Of a stretch of 64,000 nucleotides of DNA, positions 8,821 to 17,280 are shown one piece after another (position 1 is the first letter of the stretch; each line of letters begins with the position of its first letter). A model generated the notes under the pieces. The model saw only the letters and a list, made by a program, of their open reading frames with translations. It ran no database searches and was not told the origin of the DNA. Both the position numbers and the translations under genes were made by a program. The DNA comes from Ruminococcaceae bacterium UBA1730 (lineage in GTDB: Bacteria > Bacillota > Clostridia > Oscillospirales > Acutalibacteraceae). The DNA lies in NCBI GenBank assembly GCA_002315935.1, contig DCII01000002.1, positions 8,869 to 72,868 on the forward strand, given 5' to 3'.

Positions 8821-9309
8821 TTACTGTTCGAAAGATGAACCGCCTATTTCATCAAGAAGCTCACCTGAAACGGGAACATTATAAGGAGTGATGATGTAAG
8901 CCCTGCCTGCAACCTTTTTGAAATCACCGTGGTTAGCATATGCAACGCCGTAAAGAAAATCTATTATTCTCTGTGAAACATCGTTGGGGCAGGTTTCAAG
9001 ATTGAGAATAACAATCCTCTTGTCGTTGAGAATATCGGCAACCTCACCGACCTCTTCAAATTTATCAATCTTCTGAAAAACAACATGAGGCTTTGCCTGA
9101 CCGCCCGCATTCTTTGACGAAGAAATGTTCACAACATTTGAATTTGAAGCTCTGTCGGTTCTTGCATGAACTGCACTTGACTGCGGAGCAGGAGCAGACG
9201 GAGCGGAGGGCTGATAATCAAACTGATCATCAAAGTCTCTTTCCTCGCTCTCAACATAATCATCGTCTGTTACATTGATAAACTGTTTAAGCTTCTCTTT
9301 AAAATTCAT
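8821..9309 (-). CDS. sepF: Cell division protein SepF
   Basis: Cytosolic FtsZ-binding protein that bundles FtsZ filaments and tethers them to the membrane. The 162-residue protein has an N-terminal amphipathic-looking segment (MNFKEKLKQFINV), a disordered linker rich in P, A and S (residues ~28-65), and the SepF core from about residue 72 (VVFQKIDKFEEVGEVADIL, then RIVILNLETC, RIIDFLYGVAYA and GRAYIITPYNV). Start ATG 9309 follows AAGGAGGATAAAA. Neighbours yggS upstream and divIVA downstream reproduce the ylmE-ylmF-divIVA order. Confidence 0.96.
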   Translation of the reverse strand: MNFKEKLKQFINVTDDDYVESEERDFDDQFDYQPSAPSAPAPQSSAVHARTDRASNSNVVNISSSKNAGGQAKPHVVFQKIDKFEEVGEVADILNDKRIVILNLETCPNDVSQRIIDFLYGVAYANHGDFKKVAGRAYIITPYNVPVSGELLDEIGGSSFEQ

Positions 9310-9328
9310 GGATTTTATCCTCCTTAAA

Positions 9329-10051
9329 TTACCTGTAAATCCTCATTCCGAAAATCGAGGAACCGACTCTAACAAGATTTGCACCTTCAAGAATTGCTTC
9401 CTTATAATCGCCCGACATTCCCATTGACAGAATATTCATGCATATATTATCTCTTTTTTTATCCTTAATGTCAATAAACAGTTGATGGATATTTGAAAAA
9501 ATATTACGAATTTTCGTATTATTTTCGCAAATCGGAGCTACGCACATCAATCCGTCTATCGAAATTCCCTTGATTTCTGAAATTTCGCAGGCTTTATCAT
9601 AAACCTCTTCGGGAGCAAAACCGAATTTGCTTTCTTCGTTTCCCGAGTTGATTTCAAGCAGAATCTTTGTATTTATGCCTGCTTCAACAGACCTTTTTCC
9701 GATTTCCTTTGCAATATCAACCGTGTCAACCGACTGAATTGCAGTAACCCTTCCGACTATTTTCTTGACCTTATTGGATTGAAGATGACCTATGAGGTGA
9801 GCTTCACATTTCAACAGCTCAGGCTCTTTGAGAAGAAGCTCCTGAACCTTGTTTTCACCGATAAGGTTTATTCCGTTGTTTATTGCGTGATTGATGAATT
9901 TCGGTTCAACCGTCTTTGTAACCGCCATCAGTCTGACTTCCTCGGGTTTCCTTCCGGATTCCACTGCACACTCTGAAATATTATCGTTTATTATTTTCAG
10001 ATTTTCTTCAATTGCTCTGTATCTTTCTTCATCGGATAACCATTCCATCAT
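9329..10051 (-). CDS. YggS-family PLP-binding protein
   Basis: Pyridoxal-5'-phosphate-binding protein of the YggS/PipY/PROSC family, which keeps PLP and amino-acid pools in balance; no catalytic reaction is established. About 240 residues. VRLMAVTKTVEPKFINHAI carries the PLP lysine (VTK), followed by GENKVQELLLK, HLIGHLQSNK, SVDTVDIAKEI and MGMSGDYKEAIL, all standard family blocks. GGGAG is placed for either of two consecutive ATGs (10051 or 10048), and the gene overlaps the end of the upstream HlyD-like gene by about 23 bases, implying translational coupling. It corresponds to ylmE next to sepF in B. subtilis. Confidence 0.93.
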   Translation of the reverse strand: MMEWLSDEERYRAIEENLKIINDNISECAVESGRKPEEVRLMAVTKTVEPKFINHAINNGINLIGENKVQELLLKEPELLKCEAHLIGHLQSNKVKKIVGRVTAIQSVDTVDIAKEIGKRSVEAGINTKILLEINSGNEESKFGFAPEEVYDKACEISEIKGISIDGLMCVAPICENNTKIRNIFSNIHQLFIDIKDKKRDNICMNILSMGMSGDYKEAILEGANLVRVGSSIFGMRIYR

Positions 10052-11270
10052 ATATCTCCCTTCCCGAAATGATAACCTCGTCATAAAGCTTGACATGAGC
10101 ATACGGAAGCTTGATTTTGCTGTTTTCATCAGGCTTTACGGCAAGAATATAATCGTTGTCGTTATATATAACATTTATGCTTCTTGTGTCAACAATGTTT
10201 CCTCTTCTCACAAAAACATACGCATTACCTTCTTCATCAACTCTGACGGCGTTCTTTCGGACCTTGAGCCCCGTCATTTCATCAATGACTATTTTTCCGT
10301 TAACCTTCCGCATGGTTGCAAGGTTGTCATTCATGAGGTTACATCTGAAAACAGCGATTGAAGACGAAACATCTATTGAAATCATTTTATAAAGCTCGGT
10401 CTGAACGAGATTATCTGAGGTGTCGCCGAGAATAAGATTTATTTTGCTTCCTTCCCTGTAATCGGAAAGCCTTGCCGTATCAACCTTGCAGGCAATATAC
10501 CAGTTATAGCCGCTGATTATTTTTCCGAGAGAATTCTGCGGAGTTTCTTTCTTTTCGGCATCATACGCAACCTCAAGCTGTGCATAAGAAAGATTATCAA
10601 TATCGGCAGATGTCAGATTATTTTCATAGCCGTCAAGCTTATTGACATAATATCCCGACACCTCGGATGAAATAATCTGCGTTGGATTTGCCGAGCTTTG
10701 AAGGGATGAAATCTGCGACTGAAGCGAAGCAATCTTTTCGGAGCAATCAACCGACTCGGAAAGAGAAATCTGTTTTCTCGAAAGCTTTTCGGCAAACGAA
10801 AGCTCATCCTCGCTTAATTTATCAAAATTATTTTCATATGCGGCATTAAGAATTGAAAGATAGTCTGCTCTGATTTCAGACGAAAGCTTTTCAATATCGA
10901 GGTCTGCAAGCCTCAGCTGGCTGTCAACCTTCTGATAGGATTCAAGCTTTTCGTTGAGAGACTTGATGCTTACATAGTTATCCGCCGAAGCCTCCGAAGC
11001 GAAAACTGCCGCAATCTCGCTTCCGTTGCTGACTCTTTCGCCGTTTGAAGCAATCGGAACGATAACTCCGGTTGATTCATTGGTGAGAAGAGTTTCATCA
11101 CGGATTATATACATTTTTGCGTCAACCGTATCAAGCACCGTCTGCTCATAAACAGTCTGAGTTTCAATTGATTTTGAAGTCAATTCAAATATTTTGACGC
11201 AGAAAAAGCCGACAATAATAAAGGCTACTGCACCTGCCATAAACTTCATCAATCTGTCTTTTGAATTCAT
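10029..11270 (-). CDS. HlyD-like membrane-fusion/adaptor protein
   Basis: A 413-residue membrane-anchored protein. One membrane helix lies at about residues 9-27 (FMAGAVAFIIVGFFCVKIF). A lipoyl/barrel-sandwich half motif follows (DAKMYIIRDETLL, GVIVPIASNGERVSNGSEIAAVF), then a coiled-coil hairpin (residues ~100-200), the second half (SEVSGYYVNKLDGYE) and a beta-rich C-terminal part. This is the layout of HlyD-type periplasmic adaptors. In a Gram-positive cell it would act outside the membrane, and no ABC transporter gene is adjacent. It sits between miaA and yggS; a role in septum or wall assembly is possible from context only. Confidence 0.75.
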   Translation of the reverse strand: MNSKDRLMKFMAGAVAFIIVGFFCVKIFELTSKSIETQTVYEQTVLDTVDAKMYIIRDETLLTNESTGVIVPIASNGERVSNGSEIAAVFASEASADNYVSIKSLNEKLESYQKVDSQLRLADLDIEKLSSEIRADYLSILNAAYENNFDKLSEDELSFAEKLSRKQISLSESVDCSEKIASLQSQISSLQSSANPTQIISSEVSGYYVNKLDGYENNLTSADIDNLSYAQLEVAYDAEKKETPQNSLGKIISGYNWYIACKVDTARLSDYREGSKINLILGDTSDNLVQTELYKMISIDVSSSIAVFRCNLMNDNLATMRKVNGKIVIDEMTGLKVRKNAVRVDEEGNAYVFVRRGNIVDTRSINVIYNDNDYILAVKPDENSKIKLPYAHVKLYDEVIISGREIYDGMVIR

Positions 11271-11272
11271 TA

Positions 11273-12211
11273 TTAATCTCCGTTTATTATTTTCAGAGCG
11301 GCATTGAGAAGCTCATTGCCGTTCTCATAATCATCAATGTATAAAAAATTCATTCTTTCATCTCTTCTGAACCATGTCAACTGGCGTTTAGCATATCTTC
11401 TTGTTTGCATTTTAAGAGTTTCAACACATTCTTCAAGGCTTTTTTCGCCGAGAAAAAACGGACGAAGCTCCTTATATCCAATTGCCTGTGCGGCAGTTCT
11501 TCCGACCTGCGAAGAAAAATATTTCTTTGCTTCCTCGATAAGACCCGCTTCAAGCATCATATCCACTCTGCGGTTTATGCGGTTATACAGATACTGCCTG
11601 TCCCTTGCATCAAGGCATATGGCTTTTAAATCATACGGTGATGGATTGAGCTTTGAAAGCTTATTCTGCTCGGTTTTTGTTCTACCCGTTGTGTGAACTA
11701 TCTCAAGTGCACGGATAACCCTGCCGAGATTATTTGCTTCAAGCAATTCAGCCGCATCAGGGTCAACGGATTTCAGCTCTTCAAAAAGAACATCTGCACC
11801 CTCTGCCTCCGCTCTTTTTTTTAGCATATCACGATATTCAAAATCCGTTTCTTCCGGAAAAAACTGAACATTATCAACGAGAGAGCTGTAATATAGCCCT
11901 GTTCCGCCGACTAAAACGGGAAGCTTTTTTCTTGAATATATATCCTCGATTATCCTTTTTGAATTCTCACAATATTTTGCAACGCTGTAACCTTCATCAG
12001 GATTGAGAAACCCGATAAGATGATGAGGAATGCCGTTCATTTCTTCGGCAGTCGGCTTTGCGGTTGCAATATCCATTCCTTTATAAATCTGCATTGAATC
12101 GCAGGAAACCGCTTCGCCGCCGATTTTTTCGCAAATCGAAACCGCAAGTGAGGTTTTGCCCGACGCTGTCGGACCGACAACCGCTATCAACGGAATTTTA
12201 AACTCTGCCAA
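11273..12211 (-). CDS. miaA: tRNA dimethylallyltransferase MiaA
   Basis: Adds a dimethylallyl group to N6 of adenosine 37 in tRNAs reading UNN codons, giving i6A, the substrate of MiaB (17281-18705 here). The 312-residue length is normal. VVGPTASGKTSLAVSICEKI is the P-loop, GEAVSCDSMQIYKGMDIATAKP the substrate-binding block, and LVGGTGLYYSSLVDN and ARDRQYLYNRINRRVDMML complete the family pattern. No ATG is in reach; the first codon is TTG at 12211, overlapping the mutL stop by 14 bases, so translation is probably coupled to mutL. An RBS is weak (GGA about 9 bases before). Confidence 0.95.
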   Translation of the reverse strand: MAEFKIPLIAVVGPTASGKTSLAVSICEKIGGEAVSCDSMQIYKGMDIATAKPTAEEMNGIPHHLIGFLNPDEGYSVAKYCENSKRIIEDIYSRKKLPVLVGGTGLYYSSLVDNVQFFPEETDFEYRDMLKKRAEAEGADVLFEELKSVDPDAAELLEANNLGRVIRALEIVHTTGRTKTEQNKLSKLNPSPYDLKAICLDARDRQYLYNRINRRVDMMLEAGLIEEAKKYFSSQVGRTAAQAIGYKELRPFFLGEKSLEECVETLKMQTRRYAKRQLTWFRRDERMNFLYIDDYENGNELLNAALKIINGD

Positions 12212-14123
12212 AGTTTTTTTCCAACTCTCTCTGTGTCATTTCAATAAGAACAGGTCTGCCGTGGGGACAATACCTGATGTCGGGCATTGAAAGAAGCTGT
12301 TTGGAAAACAATTCCATTTCTGTTCGGGAAGTAAAATTACCTGCCTTGATTGCACTTCTGCAAGCTACGGAATGATAAATCCAATCGAGCTTTTCAAACA
12401 TGACATCCTGTTTTTTTTCAACAAATCTTCCTGCAATTTCAACAATCACATCTTCAACATCATCCGCCGAAAGCTCCATCGGGCATTCGCTGACAATGAT
12501 ACTGCCGCTTCCGAAGTCTTCAACCTCAAATCCGGATTTATTGATAAGCTCCGCATTCTCAAGAACTGCGGAATATTCTTCTTTCGAAAGAGTTACCGTC
12601 ACGGGAAGCAGAAGCAATTGTGCAGAACGCTCTCCGTTTTCTTTTTTCAGCTTCTCATAGATAATTCTTTCGTGGGCGGCGTGCTTGTCAATCATAACAA
12701 GCTTGCCCCTGTATTCGCAGATTATATATGTTCTGAACGCTTCGCCGACAAGACGGAAGCTTTCTTCATCAAAAGAATCTTTTCTTTCGGCAATAGGTTC
12801 GGGTTTTTCTTCAACTTTATTTTCTTCACGCTCGTGAATTTCAACCTTTTTGCCCGGATTATTAAGAAGAATATCATCAAGAGATTCCTCCTTGGCAAAG
12901 GGTTCAGGAGACCTCGCAACCGCAACTGCTGACTTCAGCGGCTGCGAAATAAACTTAACGGGTTCTCCATTTTGCGGAATATATTTTTCGGGTTCCTTTA
13001 TCGGCTCCGATTTGGGAATATGCTGCCAGAAATCCTTTTTCGGAGCCGGAACATCAATTTTAAGCTGTTCCGCCTTCTTTTCTGGAGCCTTGTAATAATC
13101 AACCTTCGGAGCAGTTGTAATCTGTTTCGGCGTGTCGCCGACCGCCAACGCATTTTTAACCGCATAATAAACCGTATTGAAAATCAGCTTTTCATCTGAA
13201 AATCTTACCTCGGTTTTGGCAGGATGAACATTGACATCCACCATTGACGGGTCAAGACTGATATTCAGCACACACGAAGGGAATTTGCCGACCATGATTG
13301 AGCTTTTATATCCTTCGCTGAGTGCGGCTGAACCCGTTCCGGTTTTGATAAGACGGTTATTGATGAAGAAAAACTGCATATTTCTGTTCGGTCTTGAAGC
13401 AGAGGGCTTTGAAACAAAACCGCTGACCCTTATGCCTTTTCCCTCAGCTTCAGCCGGGATAAGCTCAGAAGAAAACTCTCTGCCGAATATTTCACGAATG
13501 CAGGTCAAAGCGTCACCTTTGCCGCTTGTTACGAGCACCTGTTTTCCGTCACGGATAAATCTGAATGAAATTTCGGGATGAGAAAGAGCAATTCTGTCAA
13601 CAACTGCGGCAACGGCATTTGCTTCGCTCACATCTTTTTTGAGGAATTTCATTCTTGCAGGAGTTTTGAAGAAAAGGTCTCTGACCATAATCGTTGTGCC
13701 GAGAGGACAGCCGGCATCATCAAGAAGAATTTCTTCGCCGCTTTCGATAACATATCTTGAACCGATTTCTTCATATTCAGTTTTCGTCATAATCTCAACT
13801 CTCGCAACAGCCGCAACGCTCGCAAGTGCTTCTCCACGGAAACCGAGAGTAAAAATAGAATCAAGGTCTTCGGGCTTTGAAATCTTGCTCGTTGCATGGC
13901 TGACGAAAGCGTTTCTTATATCTTCTCTTGAGATACCGCAACCATTATCTGTTATTCTGATGTAGGAAATTCCACCGTTTTTAATTTCAACGGTTATCGT
14001 ATCCGCTCCTGCATCAATCGAATTTTCAAGAAGCTCTTTAACAACCGATGCAGGGCGTTCAACAACCTCACCTGCGGCAATAAGGTCCGCAAGAGATTTC
14101 GGAAGAACATTTATTTTAGGCAT
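12198..14123 (-). CDS. mutL: DNA mismatch repair protein MutL
   Basis: Mismatch-repair ATPase that couples MutS recognition to strand incision. About 641 residues. The N-terminal GHKL ATPase shows IAAGEVVERPASVVKELLEN, SIDAGADTITVEIKNGG, TDNGCGI and GFRGEALASVAAV. A proline/lysine-rich linker (residues ~330-430) leads to the C-terminal dimerisation domain. That domain contains the DKHAAHERIIYE endonuclease motif and CPHGRPV, so this MutL should nick DNA itself, as in organisms without MutH. ATG 14123 follows AAAGGAG and gives the canonical MPKINVLPKSLADLIAAGE start. mutS lies 17 bases upstream. Confidence 0.96.
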   Translation of the reverse strand: MPKINVLPKSLADLIAAGEVVERPASVVKELLENSIDAGADTITVEIKNGGISYIRITDNGCGISREDIRNAFVSHATSKISKPEDLDSIFTLGFRGEALASVAAVARVEIMTKTEYEEIGSRYVIESGEEILLDDAGCPLGTTIMVRDLFFKTPARMKFLKKDVSEANAVAAVVDRIALSHPEISFRFIRDGKQVLVTSGKGDALTCIREIFGREFSSELIPAEAEGKGIRVSGFVSKPSASRPNRNMQFFFINNRLIKTGTGSAALSEGYKSSIMVGKFPSCVLNISLDPSMVDVNVHPAKTEVRFSDEKLIFNTVYYAVKNALAVGDTPKQITTAPKVDYYKAPEKKAEQLKIDVPAPKKDFWQHIPKSEPIKEPEKYIPQNGEPVKFISQPLKSAVAVARSPEPFAKEESLDDILLNNPGKKVEIHEREENKVEEKPEPIAERKDSFDEESFRLVGEAFRTYIICEYRGKLVMIDKHAAHERIIYEKLKKENGERSAQLLLLPVTVTLSKEEYSAVLENAELINKSGFEVEDFGSGSIIVSECPMELSADDVEDVIVEIAGRFVEKKQDVMFEKLDWIYHSVACRSAIKAGNFTSRTEMELFSKQLLSMPDIRYCPHGRPVLIEMTQRELEKNFGRV

Positions 14124-14140
14124 CGGTTTCAACTCCTTTA

Positions 14141-16744
14141 TCAAAGATTTGCCTGCTTCGTCAGCTCATAAAGAGTGCTGAGTGCTTCAATCGGCGTTAA
14201 TGTGTTAACATCTATATTTTTAAGCTTTTCAACAATATCGTTTGCGTTGGAATTGCCGAATGACATCTGCATTTCGGGCGTTTGCTCCGTATGCTCTCTG
14301 ACAGCAGGCTTATAGCCTTCTCCCTCAAGCTCTTCAAGAACAACCTTTGCTCTTTCAACAACCGCATTCGGAACGCCCGCAAGCTTGGCAACCTCTATTC
14401 CGTAGCTTCCGTCTGCACAGCCGGGAATAATTCTGCGAAGGAATGTTATATCATCCCCTCTTTTCTTAACTGCAATATTGTAATTCTTAACTCCGTCAAC
14501 GGAATTTTCAAGGTCAGTCAGCTCATGATAATGAGTTGCAAAAAGTGTTTTTGCTCCGAGCTTCTTCTTATCCGCAGAATATTCAAGCACCGCTCTTGCA
14601 ATGCTCATTCCGTCAAAGGTTGAAGTTCCTCTGCCTATTTCGTCAAAAATTATAAGGCTTGAAGAGGTTGCGTTCTTAAGAATATCGGCGACCTCATTCA
14701 TTTCAACCATAAAGGTTGATGAGCCTGACGAAAGGTCATCCGAAGCTCCTATTCTCGTATATATTCCGTCAACAACGCAAAGCTCTGCACTCAAAGCAGG
14801 AACAAACGAGCCTGCCTGAGCCATGAGGCTGACAAGTGCAACCTGACGCATATATGTTGATTTACCTGCCATATTCGGACCTGTGATAATGGCACATCTG
14901 TCACTTGCACAATTAAGAACGGTATCATTCGGAACAAACGGCATATCATTCATTTTTTCAACAACGGGATGTCTGCCGTCTGTTATTTTAATTTCTGTTC
15001 CTGCAATCATTTCCGGTCTGCAATAATTATTTTCGGAAGCAACCTTTGCATAAGAGCAGAGAACATCAAGCGAAGCAACCGCCGAAGCTGTATTCTGAAT
15101 TTCGAATAGCTTTTCCGCCGTCTTCTTGCGAACTGAATCGAAAACTTCAAATTCAAGGCGTACTATTCTTTCCTGAGCTCCGAGAACCTTTGATTCAAGC
15201 TCCTTAAGCTCTTGAGTTATATATCTTTCGCAGTTTGCAAGGGTCTGCTTTCTTATGTATGCTTCGGGAACAAGCTCCTTGAAGGAATTCGAAACCTCAA
15301 TATAATAACCGAAAACTCTGTTATAGCCGATTTTAAGCTTCTTTATTCCCGTTTTTTCCTGCTCACGCATCTGAATATCTGCTATATATCCCTTGCCGTT
15401 ATTCACAATATCACGAAGCGAATCAAGCTCCTCATTGAAGCCGTCTCTTATCATTCCGCCCTCACGGATTGAAAACGGTGGTTCATCGGTTATAGATGCT
15501 TCAATCAGCTTTGCAATATCCTCGAGCGGAGAAATTCCGCCGTTGATTTCACCGAGCATGGAGCTTTGGCAGGATGAAAGAATTTCTTTAATCTGCGGAA
15601 GGCGAAGAAGCGTTGCCGAAAGAGCTTTAAGCTCTCTTGCATTGGCAGTTGAATAGGCAATTCTCGTTATCAGCCTTTCCATATCCTGACAGCCCGAAAG
15701 AAGAGAAATAATATCATCACGCAGGTTCGGGTTCTCAACCAGTTCAGAAACGGCATTATGTCTTTTTGTGATTTTTGCAATATTGAGAAGAGGCTGTTCA
15801 AGCCAACTGCGAAGCATTCTTTTGCCCATTGAGGTTTTTGTTTTATCAAGAACCCAGAGAAGAGAACCTCTTTTTTCACGGTTTCTCATTGTTTCGGTTA
15901 TCTCAAGATTACGCATGGTTGAAACATCAAGACGCATAAAGCTGCTATCGCCGTAATATTCAATATTCGTTATGTTATCAAGCTCGCATTTCTGAACGCT
16001 CTTGAGATAATCGAGAGCCGCACCAACTGCACAGACTGCCGCATCTGCTCCTCCGAGAGAAATATCGGAAAGAGATGTGACGCCGAAATGTCTGATTAAT
16101 GAAGCGGATGCTTTTGAAAGGTCAAAGCAATCATCATCAAGAATATCGCAGGCTGAATGAAGACGGTTTTTGATGAAATCCGTTACATCGCTGAGCTTGA
16201 GGAAATCAGAATTGATAATAAGCTCTGTGGGAACGAATCTGCCGAGTTCATTAATTATTCTGCGCTGTGAATTTTTGCTTTCAAGCTGCGTTGCATAAAC
16301 ACAGCCTGTTGAAATATCGGCAAAGCAAAGACCGATTTTCTTATCAACAACACAAACAGATGCAAGAAAGTTATTTTTGCTTTCATCAAGCATGGTGCTT
16401 TCGATAACAGTTCCCGGAGTGATAACTCTCGTTACATCACGCTTAACAAGTCCCTTGGCAAGAGCAGGGTCTTCGAGCTGTTCACAGATTGCGATTTTAT
16501 ATCCCTTTGCAACAAGACGGGCAATATAGGAATCAACGCTGTGAAACGGAACACCGCACATCGGTGCTCTTTCTTCCTGACCGCAGTCCCTGCCTGTAAG
16601 AACAAGCTCAAGCTCTGCCGAAACAAGCTTTGCATCGTCGAAAAACATCTCATAGAAGTCTCCGAGGCGAAACATAACAATTGTGTCCGGATACTGTTCC
16701 TTTATCTGAAAATATTGTTTCATCATCGGGGTAAGCTCTGCCAT
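14141..16744 (-). CDS. mutS: DNA mismatch repair protein MutS
   Basis: Binds base mismatches and small loops as an ATP-dependent clamp and recruits MutL. About 867 residues, full length. FRLGDFYEMFFDDA near residue 25 contains the Phe-x-Glu mismatch-reading motif. CGVPFHSVDSYIARLVAKGYKIAICEQ belongs to domain I, and LDVSTMRNLEI to the core. ITGPNMAGKSTYMRQVALV is Walker A and LIIFDEIGRGTSTFDG the Walker B/signature; the C-terminal helix-turn-helix follows. ATG 16744 gives the usual MAELTPMMKQY start; a longer frame to 16789 looks spurious. A long hairpin lies between it and the upstream RicA-like gene. Confidence 0.96.
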   Translation of the reverse strand: MAELTPMMKQYFQIKEQYPDTIVMFRLGDFYEMFFDDAKLVSAELELVLTGRDCGQEERAPMCGVPFHSVDSYIARLVAKGYKIAICEQLEDPALAKGLVKRDVTRVITPGTVIESTMLDESKNNFLASVCVVDKKIGLCFADISTGCVYATQLESKNSQRRIINELGRFVPTELIINSDFLKLSDVTDFIKNRLHSACDILDDDCFDLSKASASLIRHFGVTSLSDISLGGADAAVCAVGAALDYLKSVQKCELDNITNIEYYGDSSFMRLDVSTMRNLEITETMRNREKRGSLLWVLDKTKTSMGKRMLRSWLEQPLLNIAKITKRHNAVSELVENPNLRDDIISLLSGCQDMERLITRIAYSTANARELKALSATLLRLPQIKEILSSCQSSMLGEINGGISPLEDIAKLIEASITDEPPFSIREGGMIRDGFNEELDSLRDIVNNGKGYIADIQMREQEKTGIKKLKIGYNRVFGYYIEVSNSFKELVPEAYIRKQTLANCERYITQELKELESKVLGAQERIVRLEFEVFDSVRKKTAEKLFEIQNTASAVASLDVLCSYAKVASENNYCRPEMIAGTEIKITDGRHPVVEKMNDMPFVPNDTVLNCASDRCAIITGPNMAGKSTYMRQVALVSLMAQAGSFVPALSAELCVVDGIYTRIGASDDLSSGSSTFMVEMNEVADILKNATSSSLIIFDEIGRGTSTFDGMSIARAVLEYSADKKKLGAKTLFATHYHELTDLENSVDGVKNYNIAVKKRGDDITFLRRIIPGCADGSYGIEVAKLAGVPNAVVERAKVVLEELEGEGYKPAVREHTEQTPEMQMSFGNSNANDIVEKLKNIDVNTLTPIEALSTLYELTKQANL

Positions 16745-16778
16745 TATTAAATCCGTACCTTTCAAAAACATCCCGTCA

Positions 16779-16814
16779 GTCTGCCGCATTCAGAATATTC
16801 TGAACGCAGCAGAC
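16779..16814 (-). other. Long perfect hairpin between RicA-like gene and mutS
   Basis: The two 18-base halves of 16779-16814 pair along their whole length, with two G-T wobbles when read as minus-strand RNA; the centre is AATATT. Reading on the minus strand, five T follow about 10 bases after the stem. It could act as an imperfect terminator, attenuator or RNA-processing site that uncouples mutS from the upstream genes. Confidence 0.6.
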
Positions 16815-16830
16815 ATGAAATTGCTTAATT

Positions 16831-17247
16831 TCAGTGACAGCCGCCGCAGCTTGAGCATTCGCCGCCGCAATGGTGTTCATGCTCCTCAGCAGGCTCACAG
16901 GTTGCAGGGTCTTCGCCCTGAAGGCAAAGAGCAAAAATAGCATTGACCTTCTTCATAAGCTCGTCAATTTCGCCTCTTGCCGCTTCATAAGCAACCATAT
17001 TGGCATTAGCCATAATCTGAGTATAAACCTCGCCGTATTCCTTATCGAGAGACTGAAGTGTTTCTTCGTTCTTATCTTCTTTTGAAGCCTCGTGCTGGAA
17101 TGACATCTGAATGAACTGCATTCTTGCGATGAGGTCATTAAGGGCTGTGTCTGTTTCACAAGCCTTCTGAGCCTCTGCGAGCTTTGTGTAGCGTTCATCC
17201 TGCTGAAGAACTGCACCGAGTTCTCTTGCCTTTGCAATTACGTCCAT
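16831..17247 (-). CDS. YlbF/YmcA (RicA-like) protein with C-terminal cysteine cluster
   Basis: Helical protein of the YlbF/YmcA family, 138 residues. In B. subtilis, RicA (YmcA), RicF (YlbF) and RicT form a complex that carries [4Fe-4S] clusters and promotes RNase Y-dependent mRNA processing. Here residues 1-110 are the helical core (IAKARELGAVLQQDERYTKL at the start, ARGEIDELMKKVNAIFALCL near its end). The tail, after a His/Glu stretch, has Cys127, Cys131, Cys134 and Cys137 (C-x3-C-x2-C-x2-C), a likely metal or Fe-S site. The neighbour miaB upstream and mutS downstream match the miaB(ymcB)-ymcA-cotE-mutS order of B. subtilis, favouring the RicA role. RBS AGGAG precedes ATG 17247. Confidence 0.88.
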   Translation of the reverse strand: MDVIAKARELGAVLQQDERYTKLAEAQKACETDTALNDLIARMQFIQMSFQHEASKEDKNEETLQSLDKEYGEVYTQIMANANMVAYEAARGEIDELMKKVNAIFALCLQGEDPATCEPAEEHEHHCGGECSSCGGCH

Positions 17248-17280
17248 GTTTGTTTTCTCCTGTCTGAAAAATAATTTGAT

